DNA of 10,713 bases from Prevotellaceae bacterium. GTDB lineage: Bacteria > Bacteroidota > Bacteroidia > Bacteroidales > UBA932. The notes beneath the pieces were generated by a model. The model worked only from the letters and a program-made list of their open reading frames with translations. It did no database searches and was not told the origin of the DNA. Where the stretch lies: NCBI GenBank assembly GCA_031259935.1, contig JAIRKV010000137.1:1-10713 (forward strand), read 5' to 3'. Positions within the stretch are counted from its first letter, which is position 1. Each line of letters opens with the position of its first letter. The translations under genes and the position numbers were made by a program. This document shows positions 6,231 through 10,713 of the stretch, in pieces.

Positions 6231-7016
6231 TTAATGCGGATAATCATTTAAATTTTTCATGCTCATCAAACGCTTCAAATCGTCGGGACTGTCAATAGCA
6301 TAATTTTCAATATCAGTTTGAGCAACTTTTATCCTGTATCCGTTTTCGAGCCAGCGTAACTGTTCAAGAGATTCGGCTTTTTCAAGATTTCCCTGCGGCA
6401 AAACTGCTAATTGCTTTAATATTTCAGTGCGAAAAGCATATAAACCTATGTGTTTGAAAAAAGTAAACTGTTTTTGCCAGATTGCTTTATCACTGTTGCG
6501 AACGAAAGGAACAGGCGAACGGCTGAAATACAGCGCCTCGTTTGTATTTGATACAACAACTTTCGGACTGTTGGCATTGAAAATATCTTCATTATCGGCA
6601 AATTTTTTTATCAACGTTGCAATCTGTGTTTTATTGTCATGGAACAGATCTTTTATTGTTTCCATTTGTTCTTTTGCAATAAAAGGTTCGTCGCCCTGAA
6701 TGTTTACAACAACATCAATTTTTCGGTTCAACTGTTTCTGTATAATTTCAGCAGCCTCGGCGCAACGGTCGGTTCCGCTTTTATGACTGCCGGAAGTCAT
6801 TACCGCATTGCCTCCGAAATTAACAACAGCATCGAATATTCTTTTGTCATCGGTAGCTGCATAAACGATTTCAAAAACATTCTTCGCCTTTTCATAAACA
6901 TGCCGAATCATCGGTTTACCGAAAATATCAACAAGCGGTTTGCCCGGAAAACGCGTTGAAGCAAAGCGCGCAGGAATTATTCCGGCAAAAACTAAAGTTG
7001 AACTGTCAAGTTTCAT
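6231..7016 (-). CDS. kdsB: 3-deoxy-manno-octulosonate cytidylyltransferase (CMP-KDO synthetase)
   Basis: The enzyme activates KDO with CTP to CMP-KDO in the cytoplasm, for the inner core of LPS. The 261-residue protein shows the family's motifs in order: the nucleotide-binding IPARFASTRFPGKPL (14-28), ATDDKRI (54-60), TSGSHKSGTDR (74-84), VNIQGDEPF (104-112, with the metal-binding Asp of GDE), SRSPVPF (165-171), HIGLYAFR (189-196), ESLEQLRWLENGY (215-227) and IDSPDDL (241-247). The length is close to the usual 245-260. The frame extends six codons upstream to a TTG at 7034, but ATG 7016 agrees with family length. It is divergent from the efflux operon and separated by 700 bases of repeats and riboswitch DNA from the B12 operon, so it appears to be transcribed alone. 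I see no truncation or missing catalytic motif. Confidence 0.96.
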   Translation of the reverse strand: MKLDSSTLVFAGIIPARFASTRFPGKPLVDIFGKPMIRHVYEKAKNVFEIVYAATDDKRIFDAVVNFGGNAVMTSGSHKSGTDRCAEAAEIIQKQLNRKIDVVVNIQGDEPFIAKEQMETIKDLFHDNKTQIATLIKKFADNEDIFNANSPKVVVSNTNEALYFSRSPVPFVRNSDKAIWQKQFTFFKHIGLYAFRTEILKQLAVLPQGNLEKAESLEQLRWLENGYRIKVAQTDIENYAIDSPDDLKRLMSMKNLNDYPH

Positions 7017-7308
7017 ATATAAAAATTTTTGCAATATTAATCAAATTATTCCGATTAGTCGCAATTTATTCATAGTTTGCAATAATTGAACAAAAGAAAA
7101 TCAACAATAAAAAAATCTTTATGAAATTATATGATATATGTCGGCATAATGAATACATATACAGATGAATATATGAAAAAATAATGAAGTGAAACTAAAC
7201 TTTACAATACGGTATGTTTTGGAAATTCAGTAATATTATCAAATTTATTTTTATTTTTAATTTAAACCTTTTTATATAAACCTAATCTAACTGTTGATAA
7301 ACTTTGCT
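7017..7308. other. Divergent intergenic region between kdsB and the efflux operon
   Basis: This A/T-rich region of about 290 bases must hold promoters for kdsB (leftward) and the efflux genes (rightward). A TAAATTTG box lies on the minus strand at 7247-7240 and could drive kdsB with a leader of about 220 bases, but no TTTG sits at the expected distance upstream of it. I see no clear operator palindrome. Confidence 0.3.
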
Positions 7309-7316
7309 TAAATTTG
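7309..7316 (+). promoter_or_regulatory. Candidate -7 promoter element of the efflux operon
   Basis: TAAATTTG matches TAnnTTTG exactly and ends 6 bases before ATG 7323. A TTTG box about 19 bases upstream is missing, so only half of the promoter is supported. If it is used, transcription would begin almost at the ATG, giving an mRNA with little or no leader. Confidence 0.35.
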
Positions 7317-7322
7317 CGTGTT

Positions 7323-8438
7323 ATGAATAAGATTAAAAAAAGAATTATTATCATTTCTGTCTGTTTGATTGCCTGTTGGGGCATTTACAAATTGTTTTTG
7401 GGAAGTTCCGATGGAAAAAACGATAAAAGCGGTAGCTTTGCATCCAGAACCTCGGGAGGCGGAAAACCGCTGAATATTAACGGACTTATAATAAAAGAAC
7501 AGTCGTTGAGCGATGACATATATATCAACGGGCGACTTATTCCTGACGAAGAAGTTGATCTGTCATTTGAAACTTCGGGCAAAATTGTAAAAATTCATTT
7601 TATGGAAGGTTCTTCCGTTACAAAAGGTCAATTGCTGGCAAAAGTAAACGATGATCCGCTTCAGGCTCAACTTAAAAAACTCGAAGCGCAGGTTCAACTT
7701 GCCGAAGATCGCGTATCTCGACAAAGCGCATTGCTCGAAAAAGACGCTGTAAGCAAAGAAGCGCTCGAACAGGTAAAAACCGAACTTGCAACATTGAATG
7801 CAGACATAGAACTTGTAAAAGCAAATATTCGACAAACCGAACTGCGCGCTCCGTTTGACGGTATTATAGGCTTGCGGCAAGTGAGCGAAGGTTCTTATGC
7901 ATCGCCAACTACGATAATAGCAAAATTGACTAAACTGTCGCCGCTGAAAATTGAATTTTCGGTAAACGAACGTTACGCTTCCGATATTAATAAAGGCGTT
8001 CGCCTGAATTTTACCGTTGATGGAAGCAATGAAACATATAACGCTTCGGTTTATGCAACGGAAGCGCAGGTTGATGCCGAAACATTTTCGCTGAAAGCAC
8101 GCGCTCTTTATCCTAATTTGCGGCACGAACTGTCGCCCGGAAGATTTGTTCGGATACAGCTGAAACAAAAAGAAATCCATAATGCAATTGTAATTCCTAC
8201 CGAATCAATAGTTCCCGAAATGGGAGTTGATAAGGTATTTTTGTATAAATCGGGAAAATCGCAGCCTGTCGAAGTACAGAAAGGCTTGCGTACCGATGCA
8301 AACGTACAAATATTAAATGGCTTAAACACAGGCGATACACTTATAATATCAGGAACATTACAATTGCGTACGGGACTTTCTGTGGTGCTTGATAATATAG
8401 ACTCGCTGAAAACAGACAGCAAACTTGGGAAATTGTAA
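7323..8438 (+). CDS. RND efflux periplasmic adaptor subunit (HlyD/AcrA-type membrane fusion protein)
   Basis: This 371-residue protein links an inner-membrane RND pump to an outer-membrane channel. A TTG at 7314 would add three residues; ATG 7323 is preferred. The N-terminus is KIKKR followed by a hydrophobic segment (8-27) that may be an inner-membrane anchor. It contains LIA-C (Cys18), which also fits a lipobox, so lipidation is possible but ambiguous. A Gly/Ser-rich linker follows. The first lipoyl half is about 82-111 (SGKIVKIHFMEGSSVTKGQLL), the coiled-coil hairpin about 112-170, and the second lipoyl half about 172-203 (TELRAPFDGIIGLRQVSEG). The beta-barrel and membrane-proximal domains come next, with LSPGRFVRIQL and IVIPTESIV as typical motifs. 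It is the first gene of a two-gene visible operon, 50 bases before the pump. The substrate cannot be told from sequence. Confidence 0.93.
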   Translation: MNKIKKRIIIISVCLIACWGIYKLFLGSSDGKNDKSGSFASRTSGGGKPLNINGLIIKEQSLSDDIYINGRLIPDEEVDLSFETSGKIVKIHFMEGSSVTKGQLLAKVNDDPLQAQLKKLEAQVQLAEDRVSRQSALLEKDAVSKEALEQVKTELATLNADIELVKANIRQTELRAPFDGIIGLRQVSEGSYASPTTIIAKLTKLSPLKIEFSVNERYASDINKGVRLNFTVDGSNETYNASVYATEAQVDAETFSLKARALYPNLRHELSPGRFVRIQLKQKEIHNAIVIPTESIVPEMGVDKVFLYKSGKSQPVEVQKGLRTDANVQILNGLNTGDTLIISGTLQLRTGLSVVLDNIDSLKTDSKLGKL

Positions 8439-8488
8439 ATCAGCAAATATCTAAAATTATTCATTCGATTTTTTATATCTAAAATATT

Positions 8489-10713
8489 ATGAACATATCA
8501 GAAATCAGCATACGGCGCCCTGTATTGGCAACGGTATTAACTTTGGCTATTATCCTTTTTGGTATAATAGGTTATACGTATTTAGGCGTACGCGAATATC
8601 CTTCGGTTGACAATCCCATAATTTCAATATCTACATCATATCCGGGCGCAAATGCCGATGTTATTGAAAATCAAATTACCGAACCGTTAGAACAAAACAT
8701 TAACGGTATTCCGGGCATTCGTTCTCTTTCAAGCGTCAGCAGTCAGGGATACAGCAATATTACAGTCGAATTTGAACTGTCGGTAGATTTGGAAACTGCT
8801 GCTAACGATGTGCGCGATAAAGTTTCGCGTGCGCAACGTTTCCTGCCTCGCGATTGCGATCCGCCCATAGTAACAAAAGCCGATGCCGATGCCATGCCGA
8901 TATTGATGGTTGCTTTAAGAAGCGATAAACGTTCGCTGCTCGAATTAAGCGAAATAGCCGACCTCACGGTAAAAGAACAGTTGCAAACAATTTCAGACGT
9001 AAGCAGCGTTTCAATTTGGGGCGAAAAACGTTATTCGATGCGGCTTTGGTTGGATCCTATAAAAATGTCGGGATATGGCATTACGCCTCTTGATGTACGA
9101 AGTGCAATAGAAAGCGAAAATGTAGAATTGCCTTCGGGAAGCATCGAAGGAAATACAACAGAACTTACCATACGTACGCTGGGTCTGATGCATACGGCTG
9201 AAGAATTTAATAATTTAATTGTAAAGGAAGATAATTCAAGCATTGTACGTTTTCGTGATATAGGTCGCGCAGAACTTGGACCTCAAGACATTCGCAGTTA
9301 TATGAAAATGGATGGCATTCCTATGGTTGGCATTGCCGTTACTCCACAACCAGGAGCAAATCATATCGACATTGCGGATGCGGTTTACGAAAGAATGAAA
9401 ATGATGGAAAAAGATCTTCCCGAAGATATTACATATACTTATGGTTTCGACAGTACAAGATTTATTCGAGCCTCAATCAACGGAGTGAAAGAAACAATAT
9501 ATATTGCTTTTATTTTGGTAATATGCATAATATTTGCTTTTCTTCGCGACTGGCGCGTAACTTTAATTCCGTGTATTGTAATACCCGTATCGCTGGTAGG
9601 CGCTTTTTTCGTAATGTATCTTGCAGGATTTTCAATAAACGTATTATCGATGCTTGCTATTGTATTGGCTATAGGACTTGTGGTTGACGATGCCATAGTT
9701 ATGACCGAAAATATATACATACGCGTTGAAAAAGGAACAACGCCGTTTGAAGCCGGAGTTCAAGGTGCAAAAGAAATATTTTTTGCCATAGTTTCAACAA
9801 CAATAACTCTTGTATCCGTATTTTTTCCTATTGTATTTATGGAAGGAATGACAGGTCGATTATTTCGCGAATTTAGCATAGTAGTTTCAGGATCTGTCAT
9901 TATATCATCATTTGTAGCGCTTACGTTTACGCCAATGGTGGCAACGAAACTTCTCGTCAGACGCGAAAAGAAAAATTGGCTGTATGCAAAAACAGAACCT
10001 TTTTTTGAAGGATTAAACAACGTTTACAAAAAATCGCTTATTGCATTTCTTAAAAATCGTTTAGTATCCGTATCGATAATTGTAATAACAATATTTGCAA
10101 TAGTATTTTTCTGGAATGAAATTCCCGCAGAAATGGCGCCGCTGGAAGACCGCTCACAGATCTCCGTAAATACGCGCGGAGCCGAAGGCATAACTTATGA
10201 ATATATTCGCGATTATACCGAAGATATTGCAGATTTGGTTGATTCTGTTTTTCCTCAAGCTGCTTCTGTTCAGGCGCGCGTCAGCAGTGGAAGCGGAAAT
10301 GTGAGAATCATTTTAGATGATATTAAAAAGCGTAACTATACGCAAATGGAAGTTGCTGAGAGACTTTCGCAGGCGGTAAGTACAAAAACCAAAGCACGTG
10401 CGTTTGTACAGCAACAAACTACATTCGGCGGACGAAGAGGCGCCATGCCGATTCAATACGTTATTCAGGCAACAAATATCAGTAAACTGCAAGAGATTAT
10501 TCCTGTGCTGCTGGCAAAAATTCAAGATAATCCAATGTTTCAAATGGCAGATGTAAATCTTAAATTCAATAAACCTGAAACCAGAATAATTATCAATCGC
10601 GAAAAAGCAAGCGTTATGGGAGTGAGTACCCGTAACATAGCGCAAACATTGCAATATGCGCTTAGCGGACAGCGCATGGGATATTTTTATATGAACGGAA
10701 AACAATATGAAAT
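8489..10713 (+). CDS. RND-family inner-membrane efflux pump, AcrB/HAE1-like (3' end outside window)
   Basis: The frame is open from ATG 8489 to the edge: 741 codons of a family that is usually about 1020-1050 residues, so roughly the last quarter is missing. The start is typical: MNISEISIRRPVLATV, then TM1 (about 12-31) and GVREYPSVDNPIISISTSYPGA. The porter domain follows (EPLEQNINGIPGI, VTKADADAMPI). TM2-TM6 lie at about 332-470, including the proton-relay Asp pair D400-D401 in GLVVDDAIVMTENIY, followed by FFPIVFMEGMTGRLFREFS. TM7 is at about 523-545, then EIPAEMAPLEDRSQI opens the second porter half. The intact Asp pair suggests an active proton-driven drug or hydrophobe exporter of the HAE class rather than a metal exporter. 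It functions as a trimer with the adaptor encoded just upstream; an outer-membrane channel gene may follow. Confidence 0.95.
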   Translation, partial: MNISEISIRRPVLATVLTLAIILFGIIGYTYLGVREYPSVDNPIISISTSYPGANADVIENQITEPLEQNINGIPGIRSLSSVSSQGYSNITVEFELSVDLETAANDVRDKVSRAQRFLPRDCDPPIVTKADADAMPILMVALRSDKRSLLELSEIADLTVKEQLQTISDVSSVSIWGEKRYSMRLWLDPIKMSGYGITPLDVRSAIESENVELPSGSIEGNTTELTIRTLGLMHTAEEFNNLIVKEDNSSIVRFRDIGRAELGPQDIRSYMKMDGIPMVGIAVTPQPGANHIDIADAVYERMKMMEKDLPEDITYTYGFDSTRFIRASINGVKETIYIAFILVICIIFAFLRDWRVTLIPCIVIPVSLVGAFFVMYLAGFSINVLSMLAIVLAIGLVVDDAIVMTENIYIRVEKGTTPFEAGVQGAKEIFFAIVSTTITLVSVFFPIVFMEGMTGRLFREFSIVVSGSVIISSFVALTFTPMVATKLLVRREKKNWLYAKTEPFFEGLNNVYKKSLIAFLKNRLVSVSIIVITIFAIVFFWNEIPAEMAPLEDRSQISVNTRGAEGITYEYIRDYTEDIADLVDSVFPQAASVQARVSSGSGNVRIILDDIKKRNYTQMEVAERLSQAVSTKTKARAFVQQQTTFGGRRGAMPIQYVIQATNISKLQEIIPVLLAKIQDNPMFQMADVNLKFNKPETRIIINREKASVMGVSTRNIAQTLQYALSGQRMGYFYMNGKQYE

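Noticed and set aside
7240..7247. TAAATTTG on the minus strand as the kdsB promoter
   Set aside because: The -7 match is exact, but there is no TTTG at the right distance and such boxes arise easily in A/T-rich DNA, so it is mentioned only as a possibility.
7563..8180. Long minus-strand open frame inside the adaptor gene
   Set aside because: It is fully antisense to a well-supported membrane fusion protein and has no recognisable domain or start signal.
10313..10705. Minus-strand open frame inside the RND pump gene
   Set aside because: It is antisense to the pump's second porter domain; composition and context give no support for a gene.

Overview
The window looks like AT-rich chromosomal DNA from a Gram-negative Bacteroidota species, probably Bacteroidales. 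The reasons are lipoproteins with acidic residues after the lipobox cysteine (the Bacteroidota surface-export style), a TTTG/TAnnTTTG promoter, weak or absent Shine-Dalgarno sites, a TonB-dependent receptor beside surface lipoproteins, and a KDO-activating enzyme, which implies LPS.

Left half (1-5517, minus strand): a vitamin B12 (corrinoid) uptake operon. In transcription order it has a Bacteroidota promoter (5517-5487), a cobalamin riboswitch (5482-5287), a terminator-like hairpin that may be its expression platform (5251-5222), a YncE/BtuG-like beta-propeller lipoprotein (5160-4099), an uncharacterised surface lipoprotein with a calcium-loop-like motif (4077-3181), a BtuB-like TonB-dependent receptor (3147-1090) and, after a 163-base repeat-filled gap, a second propeller lipoprotein with a PKD-like N-terminal domain that runs off the left edge (926-1). 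By analogy with the BtuB-BtuG complexes of gut Bacteroides, the lipoproteins would capture corrinoid at the cell surface and pass it to the receptor, and the riboswitch would shut the operon down when B12 is plentiful.

Middle (5518-6230): no gene seen. It holds two copies of a long imperfect palindrome with ends CGTCATTGCGA / TCGCAATGACG, each preceded by a small hairpin, and a half-arm remnant between them.

Right half: kdsB (7016-6231, minus), encoding CMP-KDO synthetase for LPS, is divergent from an RND efflux operon on the plus strand. That operon has a periplasmic adaptor (7323-8438) and the inner-membrane pump (8489 to the right edge, truncated). The outer-membrane channel, if present, lies outside the window.

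Several starts need care. The most upstream possible start is TTG for the propeller gene, kdsB and the adaptor, but signal peptides and family lengths favour GTG 5160, ATG 7016 and ATG 7323.
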